Source of the DNA: CAWJFJ01 sp963800065
GTDB taxonomy: Bacteria; Actinomycetota; Acidimicrobiia; Acidimicrobiales; UBA8190
Assembly (NCBI GenBank): GCA_963800065.1
Contig: CAWCZO010000003.1
Coordinates: 124,001-188,000, forward strand
Reading direction: 5' to 3'
DNA length: 64,000 nt
Below the pieces are notes generated by a model. It was not told the origin of the DNA and made no database searches. It saw nothing but the letters and a program-made list of their open reading frames with translations. Position numbers and translations under genes: made by a program. Below are positions 17,023-26,022 of this stretch, in pieces (position 1 is the stretch's first letter; every line of letters begins with the position of its first letter).

Positions 17023-17415
17023 ATGGATGCTGACTACGTGACAAAGAAACATCGACCAGCACCGGAACTCGACATTGCTGCCGACGCCGCCCATGCGCTG
17101 CGAGTCTGGCTCAGACAGGTTCGAGAAGCCTTGGTCATTCTCGATACCCCCAAGTATTCTGACGCCATCCGCGGTCTCGTCTCCTGGTATGAGCGGGTCT
17201 TCTTCGATGCTGAATTCGTCGAACCTCCCCCGATCGCGGGTCTCGACGCCGTCGTGGACGAGCTCGCTCTTGCCGCCCAGCCAATTGCCTCACTTCGTGC
17301 GCTCGCAGATGCCCGTTGGGCCATTCGGGTGGGAGAGGAACTCGTCTCATGGCGCCAGTGTTTTTGCTTTTGGACAAGGGTCTTCTCCTCTCGGCTCGGC
17401 CACGAACCGGCTTGA
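17023..17415 (+). CDS. Hypothetical helical protein, probably frameshifted near its end
   Basis: This 130-residue protein starts at ATG 17023 behind GGAGG (17005-17014 region). It is helical and acidic with no signal peptide, and I recognise no family. Near 17359-17365 (CCAGTGTTTTTGC) the coding pattern moves to another frame. That frame reads VFAFGQGSSPLGSATNRLEL and then ALEEARRQLDH before a stop at about 17467. One extra base in or next to the T5 run would explain this, so the true product may be about 147 residues. It lies between hsp20 and the diadenylate-cyclase-like gene. Confidence 0.6.
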   Translation: MDADYVTKKHRPAPELDIAADAAHALRVWLRQVREALVILDTPKYSDAIRGLVSWYERVFFDAEFVEPPPIAGLDAVVDELALAAQPIASLRALADARWAIRVGEELVSWRQCFCFWTRVFSSRLGHEPA

Positions 17416-17521
17416 GCTTGCCTTGGAGGAGGCGCGTCGCCAACTCGACCATGCACCGAGTTCTTGATCAGAAGGTTGATTGCAATTTCGGTGGGTAAGA
17501 CGAGACAGAAAACTATGAGTG

Positions 17522-18166
17522 ATGGCGGACGAAGACATGCCGGTCAATGACGCTCCGAATGTGTCCGGCTTGACGCCTCTCCAGTCGATCTTGGGGGAGA
17601 TCGACATAGCGGCGGCAGGAGCGGCCTCGGAGACCCTCGTTACCGTGACCGATCTCGCCATTGAAATCGCTCGCGAGGGTCGCGAAGGCCGCAAGATTGG
17701 CACTCTCTTCACAGTGGGCTCTGAGTTGGAGGTGTTGGAGCACAGTGGGTCCCTCATCCTTGATCCACTCGCCGGCCACCCCCCGGAAAAGCGGTCAATC
17801 CAGGACCCAGACTTGCGGGAGACGATCAAGGAGCTCGCCCAACTCGACGGTGGATTCGTCGTCAGTGGACAAGGGACTGTGTTATCCGCTTGTCGCTACT
17901 TTGAATCGACTCTGCCGCACTCCAAGCAGCCACTTGGCCTAGGCACCAGACATATCGCCGCCGCCTCCATTTCAGCGATGACAGGCGCTATCGCTGTCGT
18001 GGTATCCGAAAGCTCCATCGTCCGGCTCTACGCCGGTGGCATGCTCGTGAATGAGATCCTTCCAGAACTCTGGCTGCTCCACCGTCACATGCCGCATATC
18101 GCCAAGCCAATCCTCACGAGCGATCATGCCCAGAACCTGGCGATTGTGAGCGAGCGTGCTCGATAA
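17522..18166 (+). CDS. Diadenylate-cyclase-like (DisA_N domain) protein with altered active-site motifs
   Basis: This is a 214-residue protein. The C-terminal half (about 95-200) has the DisA_N/DAC fold signature LDGGFVVSGQGTVLSACRYF and GLGTRHIAAASISAMTGAIA, then VVSESSIVRLY. Active c-di-AMP synthases carry DGA and RHR; here they read DGG (109-111) and RHI (143-145). The protein may therefore be a weak enzyme, use another nucleotide or only bind one. The N-terminal 90 residues (TDLAIEIAREGREGRKIGTLF) are the accessory region typical of soluble DAC proteins. No membrane helices are present. GTG 17519 and ATG 17515 lie close by; ATG 17522 is assumed, without a clear SD. Confidence 0.8.
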   Translation: MADEDMPVNDAPNVSGLTPLQSILGEIDIAAAGAASETLVTVTDLAIEIAREGREGRKIGTLFTVGSELEVLEHSGSLILDPLAGHPPEKRSIQDPDLRETIKELAQLDGGFVVSGQGTVLSACRYFESTLPHSKQPLGLGTRHIAAASISAMTGAIAVVVSESSIVRLYAGGMLVNEILPELWLLHRHMPHIAKPILTSDHAQNLAIVSERAR

Positions 18167-18263
18167 GCACGGACGGGTTCCCGGGGCACCCGTCTAGCGG
18201 ATACTCCAAGATGCAACTGATAACGACTGTCGCGTGTATTCATATGGACCATGCGCGGTGTGC

Positions 18264-18785
18264 AATGTGAATATCGACTGCACCTGGGCCGGCTGGGTCC
18301 GTGCCGAGCGTGAAGCGATCCGGACCATGTCGAGAAGGCTGTCAGCGCGACCATCGAGGGCTCAGACGGCAACAACACCGTATTGGTTACCGGCACCACC
18401 TTAACGTTCACTCGGCCCGCCAGGAGCCGCTGGGAGGGCCCCCGGACGATGATTCTCCGAGCGCCCTCGAGTCACCGTCATCCCACATTCATCCGACATT
18501 CATGGCCGATCTTGGACCGCCGTTCCATCGGCCCGGTGACAAAATCGCAGCTCAATGCCGTCTAATGTCGTGTTCGGTCGTCTAGTCCCCGTGCCTACGG
18601 GGTCCATGCTCTATTTCGATATTTAGTCCGACCAGGGATTTGGGTAATCAATCCACATCAACCCACATTCGACCGATGTCTCGGGGTTCGTTCCTAAGCG
18701 CTCAAATGCGCGGCTTGGAGCGTTATCGCCTGGGTCCGGGCCGGGTGCGTCTCGAATTGGGACCCCGGGATCCGGCATGTTCGGA
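18264..18785 (+). repeat. Dispersed repeat A, copy A4 (long form)
   Basis: It matches A1 along its whole length: a GACTGCACCTGGGCC start, the SDGNNTVLVTGTTLTFTR coding remnant, CATCCCACATTCATCC, the TGACAAAATCGCAG core (18537-18632) and the GAGCGTTATCGCCTGGGTCC tail. It lies between the DAC-like gene and the acyl-CoA synthetase. No gene is called between 18167 and 18894. Confidence 0.8.
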
Positions 18786-18894
18786 TGGGTATTCGCAGTC
18801 AGCAACGTCCCAGCATGGCGTCATTTGCGAGCGCCTTGCATCTGGCGAGTGCCTGGTAGCCGTTTAGGCTCTGTTGTCCGCTCGGCTCCTCACC

Positions 18895-20496
18895 TCAGCT
18901 CCAGTAGGGAGCCCTGAGCTCGCGCTTGAGAACCTTGCCGGCGCCCGACTTGGGCAGTAGTTCGGTGCGCAGGTCGAACGACCGCGGGAGCTTGTACCCG
19001 GCGATCTGCTCGCGGCAGTGCGCTGATAGCTCCTTCTCGGTGGCCGCGGCGGGGCTTCGTAGGACGACGGCAGCGTGAACCCTCTCGCCCCATTGCTCGT
19101 CCGGGACGCCGAATACGGCTACCTCGAGAACGGCCGGGTGGGAGGCGAGGGCCGATTCCACCTCCGTGCAGTACACGTTCTCCCCACCAGTGATGATCAT
19201 GTCCTTCAGGCGATCGACGATGTACAGGTAGCCATCGGCATCCATCCGGCCGCCATCGCCAGACCGGTACCAGCCGCCTTCAGTCAGGGCGGCCGCCGTC
19301 TCCTCCGGCCGTCGCCAGTAGCCGGCCATGATGTTGGGCCCCCGCAGCCAGACCTCCCCGACCTCGTCGACCTCCGCCCGTGTCCCATCCTGGCGGCGGA
19401 CCGACACCTCCACTCCGATGAAGGGGACCCCGGCGGAGCGGATCCGGGTGGCCCAGGGCTCCTGGTCCACCGGCCCCTCGATCCGGCAGATGGTCCCAAC
19501 CGGAGCGGCCTCGGTCATGCCATAGACCTGCACCATCTCACACCCGAGGACCTCCTTCGCCCTGGTCTGCAGTGCGGCCGGGATGGGCGATCCGCCGTAA
19601 AAGATGCAACGCAGGCTGGACAGGTCGTGCTTCGGGGTCTCGGGATCGTTTACGAGGAGGTTGATCATGGTGGGCACGATGACGGAGACGGTGACCCGCT
19701 CGGATTCGATAGCGGCCGCCACAGGTCCGGGTGCGAACGAGGGCACGAAGACGTGGGTCCCGCCCACCCAGGTCACAGCGTACGTTGCTGACCCGTCGGC
19801 CAGATGGAACATGGGACCGGCGTGAAGATAGCGGTCCCCGGTCATATAGCCGAGCCCGATGAGGACGGCCTTGGCATTGGCGATCAGGTTCCCGTGGGTG
19901 AGCATCACCCCCTTGGGCCGGCCGGTTGTCCCGCCGGTGTAGAAGATCCCGGCCAGGTCATCGGCGCCGCTGTCCACCATCGCTGCCGCCCCATTGGCCA
20001 GCAGGGACTCGTAACCGATCATGTCGGTCTTCGGCGTCGGCGCGGCGTGGATCAGGTACTTGAGGCTCGGACAGCTGGCCCGCAACTCCCGTCCCGAGTC
20101 GACGAAGGCATCGTCCACCACGAGGGCGCGAGCCTCGGAGTCGTCGACGATGAAGGCCAGCTCGGCGGGGGCCAAGCGGGTGTTCAGCTCGTTGAGGACC
20201 AAGCCGACGCGGGGTACCCCCAGCCAGCACTCCAGATGCCGGTGCGAGTTGAGCGAGAGCACGGCGACGACGTCACCCGCCGCGAGCCCCAGCCCCAGGA
20301 GCCCTCCCCCCAACCTGGCCACACGATCCTCCAAGGTGGCGTAGTCGAAGCGGGTCGCGCCGTCGATTACCGCCGGAGCGCGTGGAACCAGCCGAACCGC
20401 GTGGGCCAGAGCGGCGCCGACATTCGAACCGGGGCGCGCCGAGGGTGGAGCTGTTCCCGAGCCTGGATTTGTCTTCTGCGACTGGACCGTGCTCAT
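18895..20496 (-). CDS. Acyl-CoA synthetase (ANL superfamily, AMP-forming)
   Basis: This 533-residue cytoplasmic enzyme activates a carboxylic acid with ATP and CoA. ATG 20496 has GGAGG 5 bases upstream, better than the longer start at 20514. All core motifs are intact: YTGGTTGRPKG (P-loop), YGMTE, YRSGDGG, DRLKDMIITGGENVY and the C-terminal KSGAGKVLKRE with the adenylation Lys. The chain-length preference cannot be read; relatives act on medium/long-chain fatty or aromatic acids. No operon partner; the next gene is divergent. Confidence 0.93.
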   Translation of the reverse strand: MSTVQSQKTNPGSGTAPPSARPGSNVGAALAHAVRLVPRAPAVIDGATRFDYATLEDRVARLGGGLLGLGLAAGDVVAVLSLNSHRHLECWLGVPRVGLVLNELNTRLAPAELAFIVDDSEARALVVDDAFVDSGRELRASCPSLKYLIHAAPTPKTDMIGYESLLANGAAAMVDSGADDLAGIFYTGGTTGRPKGVMLTHGNLIANAKAVLIGLGYMTGDRYLHAGPMFHLADGSATYAVTWVGGTHVFVPSFAPGPVAAAIESERVTVSVIVPTMINLLVNDPETPKHDLSSLRCIFYGGSPIPAALQTRAKEVLGCEMVQVYGMTEAAPVGTICRIEGPVDQEPWATRIRSAGVPFIGVEVSVRRQDGTRAEVDEVGEVWLRGPNIMAGYWRRPEETAAALTEGGWYRSGDGGRMDADGYLYIVDRLKDMIITGGENVYCTEVESALASHPAVLEVAVFGVPDEQWGERVHAAVVLRSPAAATEKELSAHCREQIAGYKLPRSFDLRTELLPKSGAGKVLKRELRAPYWS

Positions 20497-20899
20497 CCCC
20501 ACCTCCGGGGTCACAACGGTAGGTGGGGAGGTGCCCTAGCGTCCAGGACCAGGCGAGGGGTAACAAAGCTGGGTCCGCATTGTGCATTCGCTGCCCGGCC
20601 TTGACACCTAGGCGCGGCGTGCCGTGTCCGGATGGCTAGGTCCGGTGACGACCCGATCGGGATCGCCAACGTTGCACGATACTGCGTGGTCTCGTCGGTT
20701 AGGTCCAGACCTGACCCCTCACTACTCCCGGCAGTTGCGGCCGGCCGGCCGGGACACCGCCACGCACCATTGGGCGGTGATACAGGATGGGTCGGATCGG
20801 GCGAACTCCGAGACGGCTGCCGCACGGCACCCTGCGCAGTGCCAGCCGCCTCCGAATACCATGGTTATCGGCGTAGCTTCGTCATCGGAGGAGGAAGTC
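20497..20899. other. Divergent intergenic region of 403 bases
   Basis: It lies between acyl-CoA synthetase and amidohydrolase and must hold both promoters. A CTACTCCCGGCAGTTGCGG stretch (about 20723-20742) resembles the start of repeat B copies. No convincing gene is seen. Confidence 0.45.
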
Positions 20900-22033
20900 A
20901 TGCGCAGTTCCGCCGTGTTCGACGCCGACAGCCACCTCATGGAGGTCGACGAGTGGCTCCCGGCCTACGCCGATCCCCGGGTGCGCGACCGACTACGCCC
21001 CCTCGGCTTCGACAAGGCGGGCGCCCACGCCGCTGAACTCATGGCGTCGCTGCCGGCCCTGTGGGCGCAACAGCGCGACCAGGATGTCACCGCCGAGGTC
21101 CTCACCGGTCCGAAAGGATGGATGGCGCCCGGCGCCCTGGACGCCGACGTGCGCACCCGCGTGCTCGACGCGCTCGGCATTTCGTCGCAGCTCGTGTTCC
21201 CCACCTTCTCGCTGGGGCAGTTCACCGGTAGCGACGACCTCGAGCTGCTCTATGGCGGCGCCCGGGCGCTCAACCGGGCCATGGTCGACTTCTGCCGCCA
21301 GGATCCGCGTCTCAACGCAGTCGGCTTCCTGTCCTTGCGGGACCCGGCTCTGGCCGTCCAAGTGCTGGACGAGGCGCTCGCCGAGGGCGTCGCCGCCGTG
21401 TGGATCCCCTCGGACGCTCCCGGTGACTTCTCGCCGGCCCACATCGACGTCGAGCCCGTGTGGGCCCGTCTGGCCGAGGCGGGGGTTCCCTTCGTCCTCC
21501 ACGTTGGCGGCGGCAAGCTTCTGCCCAAGGCCTTCCACAACAACGGCCGCCCGCTGCCCAAGGACTGGCTCGGCGGCGGCGAGAACCTGCGGGCCAAGGA
21601 CTTTCCCGTGCTGCACCATTCCCCCGAGCGTTTCCTCGCCTGCCTGGCCCTCGACGGTGTCTTCGAGCGCCACCCGGGCCTGCGCGGCGGTGCCATTGAG
21701 CTGGGAGCCTCGTGGGTGCCGGCCCTGATGCGCAATGTGGACCACGCCTACCGTTCCTTCTCCCGATCAGAGCCCGACCTCAAGCCCCTGCCCATGCTGC
21801 CCTCGGAGTACCTGCAACGTCAGGTGCGTTTCACGCCTTTTTCATTCGAGGACACGGCCTGGCTCATCGAGCAATGCGGTCCTGGGCTGTTCATGTTCTC
21901 CACCGACTACCCGCACCCCGAGGGTGGACGGCGGCCCTTCGAACGCTTCGGCGCCGAGCTCGACGCCTTCGACGACGACACCAAGGAGCGGTTCTTCTGG
22001 CGTAACGGCGCCGAGCTGCTCGGAATCACCTGA
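20900..22033 (+). CDS. Amidohydrolase-2 family metal-dependent hydrolase
   Basis: This is a 377-residue TIM-barrel protein of the ACMSD-like amidohydrolase_2 family. ATG 20900 follows GGAGGAGGAAG directly. Metal-site features are the N-terminal FDADSHLME (DxH-type), the central VLHVGGG and the late STDYPHPEGG aspartate. Such proteins carry out decarboxylation or hydrolysis of small organic acids; the substrate is not predictable. The neighbouring acyl-CoA synthetase, divergent from it, could belong to the same degradation pathway (inference). Confidence 0.88.
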   Translation: MRSSAVFDADSHLMEVDEWLPAYADPRVRDRLRPLGFDKAGAHAAELMASLPALWAQQRDQDVTAEVLTGPKGWMAPGALDADVRTRVLDALGISSQLVFPTFSLGQFTGSDDLELLYGGARALNRAMVDFCRQDPRLNAVGFLSLRDPALAVQVLDEALAEGVAAVWIPSDAPGDFSPAHIDVEPVWARLAEAGVPFVLHVGGGKLLPKAFHNNGRPLPKDWLGGGENLRAKDFPVLHHSPERFLACLALDGVFERHPGLRGGAIELGASWVPALMRNVDHAYRSFSRSEPDLKPLPMLPSEYLQRQVRFTPFSFEDTAWLIEQCGPGLFMFSTDYPHPEGGRRPFERFGAELDAFDDDTKERFFWRNGAELLGIT

Positions 22034-22486
22034 CGGCGGGCACGACGTGGAATGAGCCGCCGGCGCCCCGTGCTGTACTGACGGCGATGAGTGTCATCGA
22101 GTGCTCAGGTCTCGCCGGATATCTCGGTCACCCGCACTCCTCCCGGCAATATCGCACGGTAGCCGTGGCGAAATCGTGCGCGGTAACCAAGGTGATATCG
22201 GTCGGGTGATTCGGTTCTCCCAGCTTCGTGCGTGAGAAGGTCACCGCGGGCCCGGGCAAGGTACCCCCCCGGGGGGTGGGTTATCTCGATCGAAGTATGT
22301 GCTGCTACTTAATCGACATCGGCTACCAATGCTTTGTGAACGAGCAACTAGCCGAACAGATCGGATGCATCGCATAGCGACATGGTGTCTGTTTCGTAGG
22401 CGATGCAATGAATGTCAACACCTTGGTCGTGTACATATCCCGTTCGAGAGTACGTGAGACCCCAGCGCATTTGAAGGCCCACGTAG
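22034..22486. other. Gap of 453 bases with a degenerate repeat B copy
   Basis: No gene is supported. The segment 22136-22210 (CGGCAATATC..., then GGTGATATCGGTCGGG) aligns with repeat B at 23258-23330. The part after 22290 is markedly more AT-rich than its neighbours. Confidence 0.5.
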
Positions 22487-23206
22487 TTACACGACTCCTA
22501 CCGGTCGCGTGAACCGCAATAGCACCTTCGTTTCGTTGTAGTAGTCGAGCCACTCCAGCAGCTTCCACGCGTGTCCTGCCGCGGGAATGAACCCTATCTT
22601 CAAGCGGGAAGCGGCCACCTCGAATCCGGCCTCAGCGAACGAATCGACCACGTCGTCAATGTCGTAGAGCTCCGGCAACGCCAGCTCTGCGGAGTGAGCC
22701 CGATGCCACTCGGCTGCGACAGGGCTCGCTGAATGCACACCAATGACGGCATAGTAAGAACCGCCGGGGGCTAGTGCCTCGAAGACGTTGTCGGCGTGAT
22801 CTCGCAAGTCATGGACGAGATACAACACCTCGTGGCTGAATGCCGCATTAAAACCCTCCCAGCCAACAGGGACTCCTTCGGCGACCTCGAAGCGCAATGG
22901 CCGCTCGCCAGCCAAGCGACGAGCGTCGGCCACGGCCGCCGACGCCGGGTCATATCCCCACCCCTCGGCGATCCGACAGTCATCGTAAATCAGGCGTAGG
23001 AACCCTCCCTGATTGCACCCAATGTCCAGCACCCGTGTCCCGGCCAGGTCTGAGTCGATGCTGTCGAGCATCGCGCTCCAAACAAACACATGCTCGCCTT
23101 GCATCGCCTCGTCTTCGGCGGCGCTGCGCCAGTAAGAGAGGCGTTCGCTGTCCACGGGACCCAATCTATTCCAGGACCCGTCAAAGCAATCCATCGAGCG
23201 TTCCAC
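22487..23206 (-). CDS. SAM-dependent methyltransferase (class I)
   Basis: This 239-residue cytoplasmic protein has SAM-binding motif I VLDIGCNQGGFL (59-70) and an acidic strand-2 end GYDPAS. Motif post-II is EVLYLVHDLRDHADNVFEAL, followed by APGGSYY, so the Rossmann fold is complete. The acceptor is unknown. The N-terminus WNRLGPVDSERLSYWRSAAE is not a known substrate signature. ATG 23206 or 23194 are both possible. It is flanked by repeat B material on both sides, convergent with nothing, and looks like a single transferred gene. Confidence 0.85.
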   Translation of the reverse strand: MERSMDCFDGSWNRLGPVDSERLSYWRSAAEDEAMQGEHVFVWSAMLDSIDSDLAGTRVLDIGCNQGGFLRLIYDDCRIAEGWGYDPASAAVADARRLAGERPLRFEVAEGVPVGWEGFNAAFSHEVLYLVHDLRDHADNVFEALAPGGSYYAVIGVHSASPVAAEWHRAHSAELALPELYDIDDVVDSFAEAGFEVAASRLKIGFIPAAGHAWKLLEWLDYYNETKVLLRFTRPVGVV

Positions 23207-23222
23207 TACGCGGTCTTGGCAT

Positions 23223-23480
23223 CGTCTGGCCGGCGAAACTGCTCACTACTCCCGGCAGTACAGCTCGGTGCGCGTGGCGACATTGCACCCGGTCACCGTG
23301 GCGATATCGGGTGGCCTGAGCTTGCCTTGGACGGTCTCTCGGGGGCGACGAAGTGTTCGGGTGTCACGGTTAATGCCCATACCAACACGGGTGATCCCGC
23401 TCGGCCCGAGAGCGGTTGGGCTGGCCCTGCCAGGGCGCTCAGAACCGGCATTACCGGACAGTGTCAGCCGTCGTAACACC
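23223..23480 (+). repeat. Degenerate dispersed repeat B, copy B1
   Basis: The core GTGGCGACATTGCACCCGGT, then CACCGTGGCGATATCGG, TTGCCTTGGACGGTC and CCCATACCAACACGGG align with 26844-27010. A second part, CTGCCAGGGCGCTCAGAACC (23436 on), recurs at about 24507-24530. The copies are too diverged to define ends. It is possibly the relic of a small transposable element. Confidence 0.5.
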
Positions 23481-23530
23481 TGTGGAGTGCGGACGACACC
23501 CCGTTGATCCGATGCGGCTACGCTCGGGGA

Positions 23531-24433
23531 ATGGCACCGGTGCTGCCGGCGGCGCGCCGTCATCAGCACGTCTACGATGACAGCCAACGGTGGGAGCGAT
23601 TCACTCCGCGGCCGGACGACATCTTCATCACGACTCCGCCGAAGTCAGGGACGACATGGATGCAGGGCATCGTGGCTTCGCTGTTGTGGCCCCACGGCGA
23701 CGCGCCTGCCTCCGCCTTCGACCTGAGCCCCTGGCTGGACGCCCGGATAGTTCCGTTGGACGACATGATCGCGAGGGTCGACGCGATCCCACACCGACGG
23801 TTCATCAAGACGCACAGCCCAGCCGACTGCACGCCGATCTTCACTGAATGCCGATACCTCGCCGTCTATCGAGACGGACGCGACGCCCTCGTCTCATTGG
23901 CCAACCACCGGCGCAAGATGCGGCCGGAAGTGATAGAGGCCCTCAACGCCATCGCAGCCCGGGACGGCGTCACACCATGGCCACCGGTGTGGGATGGCGA
24001 CATGGACCAACTGTTCGACGAATGGGTCGACTGGGGGACGCCCGTGGAACACCTGGCCTCGTGGTGGCCGAATCGCCACGAGCCGTTCGTGCTGCTCGTC
24101 CACTACGCCGACCTCATCCGCGACCTCGGCGGCGAGATGCGGCGCATCGCCGACTTTCTCGACGTTGACATCCCCACTGCGCTCTGGAGCGAGGTCGTAG
24201 AGCGGTGCAGGTTCGAGGCGATGAAGTCACAACATGAAGCATCGGGGATCCTGAACCAAGCCTTTCCCGAAGGCGCGACCGCATTCTTCAACCTGGGGAC
24301 GAACGGGAGGTGGCGCGCCCAGCTCAGTGAGGCGCAACTTCGTCGACACGAGCAACTCACCGCCGAGCGCCTTCCCGAAGATGCCGCCCTGTGGCTCGAG
24401 CATGGCTCCCTCGCCCTGGGGCAGCGCCCCTAA
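23531..24433 (+). CDS. PAPS-dependent sulfotransferase
   Basis: This 300-residue cytosolic protein transfers sulfate from PAPS to a hydroxyl or amine. The 5'-phosphosulfate loop is TTPPKSGTTWMQ (35-46) and the 3'-phosphate site is YLAVYRDGRDALVSLANH with R114 and S122. LVHYADL and the late FFNLGTNGRWR (GxxGxWK-like) complete the family pattern. ATG 23531 is chosen; an upstream start at 23504 adds nine residues. The two nearby methyltransferases suggest small-molecule tailoring, but no core biosynthetic gene is present. Confidence 0.9.
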   Translation: MAPVLPAARRHQHVYDDSQRWERFTPRPDDIFITTPPKSGTTWMQGIVASLLWPHGDAPASAFDLSPWLDARIVPLDDMIARVDAIPHRRFIKTHSPADCTPIFTECRYLAVYRDGRDALVSLANHRRKMRPEVIEALNAIAARDGVTPWPPVWDGDMDQLFDEWVDWGTPVEHLASWWPNRHEPFVLLVHYADLIRDLGGEMRRIADFLDVDIPTALWSEVVERCRFEAMKSQHEASGILNQAFPEGATAFFNLGTNGRWRAQLSEAQLRRHEQLTAERLPEDAALWLEHGSLALGQRP

Positions 24434-24619
24434 CTGCTGCGACCGCGCCGCTGACGACTCGGAAAGTGCCGTTCCCGACTGGGCTGAGCTTGGCCGATCT
24501 GGCCTGCCAGAGCGCACAGAACCGGCAGTTGCGACGGGCCTTGGGCCTTCAACGGTCTGCGGTGACGTTGTCGTTACCGGACGGTTTCCTGGCAGCCAGT
24601 GAGATCCGGGCTGGCAGTG

Positions 24620-25267
24620 CTAGCGAGTGTCAGCGCCGGGCCTGGGCGGCTCGGTTGGGGCGCCCAGAACGGTGATCTCCTCGCCCAGATGGGCGCCCTG
24701 AAGAAGCCCGAGGTGGTCGCCGCTCCAGAAGCGGCCGGCGTCGTACCAGTTGGCCGGGCGGTTGTCGGCGAGAAGGCCCATGGCCTGATAGGTGCCGGCG
24801 ACCACCTCGGCGCAGTAGCTAGCCTCGACGTCGGCCGGGCGGCGAATCCGCCCCCGGGCCCAACGGCCGGCCAGGGCGAGCATGGCCGGGAACGGGGTGC
24901 CGTCCTTACGCGCGATTTCCGTCAGCAGAGCGTCCTCCATCTCCGGGGTCACCTCGGCGTGTAGCTGGCGGAGCCAGGCGCTCTGGTGGTAGCGCTCCAT
25001 CCAGGTGGTTACCGCCCCCCGCAGGTCGTGCAGTTGCACGCCCCGGTGGTAGGTGCCGCTCCACACGTCGAGCAGCGAGTGGCCCAGTTCGGCATGCCAC
25101 ATCAGAGGCGGGAGGTCCTCGAGCACGACCGCCATGCCTACATGGTTGACGGGGCTGTTGGTGAAAACTCGGATGGCGTGGTCGGCGGCGCTCGGGCCCC
25201 GGAACAGCCAAAGATCCCCGGTACGCGTCAGTTCGACGGCGTCCTCCAAGCTGAGCGGTTCAGCCAC
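24620..25267 (-). CDS. Permuted papain-fold (YiiX/NlpC-P60-like) hydrolase
   Basis: This 215-residue protein has the circularly permuted NlpC/P60 order: the histidine comes first in SPVNHVGMAVV (H42) after GDLWLFRG, and the cysteine later in SYCAEVVAG (C152). Such proteins are amidases or thioesterases acting on lipids, peptides or cell-wall material. No signal peptide is seen, so the upstream membrane protein, whose gene overlaps by 8 bases, may place it at the membrane. Confidence 0.8.
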   Translation of the reverse strand: MAEPLSLEDAVELTRTGDLWLFRGPSAADHAIRVFTNSPVNHVGMAVVLEDLPPLMWHAELGHSLLDVWSGTYHRGVQLHDLRGAVTTWMERYHQSAWLRQLHAEVTPEMEDALLTEIARKDGTPFPAMLALAGRWARGRIRRPADVEASYCAEVVAGTYQAMGLLADNRPANWYDAGRFWSGDHLGLLQGAHLGEEITVLGAPTEPPRPGADTR

Positions 25268-25526
25268 GGCGCACGAGCTGGAACGACTTTCCTGCCAGGC
25301 GGCGCACGCGGCGGAAGCGGTCTGGCTGAGCGGCCGGGAGGCTCACCACCGGGGCGGCATCCGCGATCGCCGCGATGGCTGCGACCCGCTGGTGTAGTCG
25401 GGTCCGCACGTCCTCGGGCGTGTAAGCCTTCCGTCGACGTTCCGATCGGACAACAGCCACGCCGGTGGCAGCCACACCGGCCAAGCCGGCAAGCCCGACA
25501 ATCTTCCAGACTGAACGTTTCCTCAT
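25260..25526 (-). CDS. Small membrane-anchored protein
   Basis: This is an 88-residue protein with one N-terminal membrane helix (WKIVGLAGLAGVAATGVAVV) followed by a strongly basic stretch RSERRRKAY and a helical cytoplasmic tail. Its stop overlaps the start of the permuted-papain gene by 8 bases, so the two are translationally coupled. Family unknown. Confidence 0.72.
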   Translation of the reverse strand: MRKRSVWKIVGLAGLAGVAATGVAVVRSERRRKAYTPEDVRTRLHQRVAAIAAIADAAPVVSLPAAQPDRFRRVRRLAGKSFQLVRRG

Positions 25527-25547
25527 CTTCCCGTCATCCTAAAGATG

Positions 25548-25754
25548 TCACACGAACTTCCGGGCCGCTGGCCGGCTGGGGCCTGAGCGGACGGGCGTCC
25601 CACGTGAGGAGCTGCAGCCCCGTGGTTGAGCACGGCAATCCAGCTCATCAGCTGCGGGTTGGCAGACGGAGTAGCCGTCGACCGTGCCGTGGCACCACCG
25701 GCTGTCCTGGACCCTCAGGTAGTCAGCCACCCAGGCGATGTCAGCATGAGTCAC
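25548..25754 (-). CDS. Small cysteine-containing hypothetical protein
   Basis: This is a 68-residue product starting at GTG 25754 with a consensus AAGGAGG (complement of 25763-25769) 8 bases upstream, the main reason to call it. It contains four cysteines (RWCHG, SVCQP, LDCRA, RGCSS) and a Ser/Pro/Arg-rich end. The first 45 residues look coding and the tail less so. No family recognised. The 268 bases upstream to 26022 hold nothing else. Confidence 0.45.
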   Translation of the reverse strand: MTHADIAWVADYLRVQDSRWCHGTVDGYSVCQPAADELDCRAQPRGCSSSRGTPVRSGPSRPAARKFV

Positions 25755-26022
25755 AACTCCGTCCTCCTTGGCGGGCCACGTAGCCAGATCGCCCGATCTG
25801 CGTGCGCGCCGATGTAAAGACCGCCAGGACCCCTCCGCGCCAGAATGAGACGACTCGGGGCGCAGTCCAGGCGAGCGAATCTGCGCAGCAACTGCAATTT
25901 ACGGTCGCAACGTGCATCTACGTGTCCCGTGCTGGAAGTGTGTGCGTCGCCCCAGACCAGTGGCATCCCGCTCGGAAATAACGAGTCGAAGCGATCCCCG
26001 ACGGTTGGAGCTCGTCTGAGGA

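Noticed and set aside
1834..18785. Composite transposon bounded by repeat A copies
   Set aside because: The copies differ in length and are diverged, carry no transposase, and have no inverted ends or target duplication.
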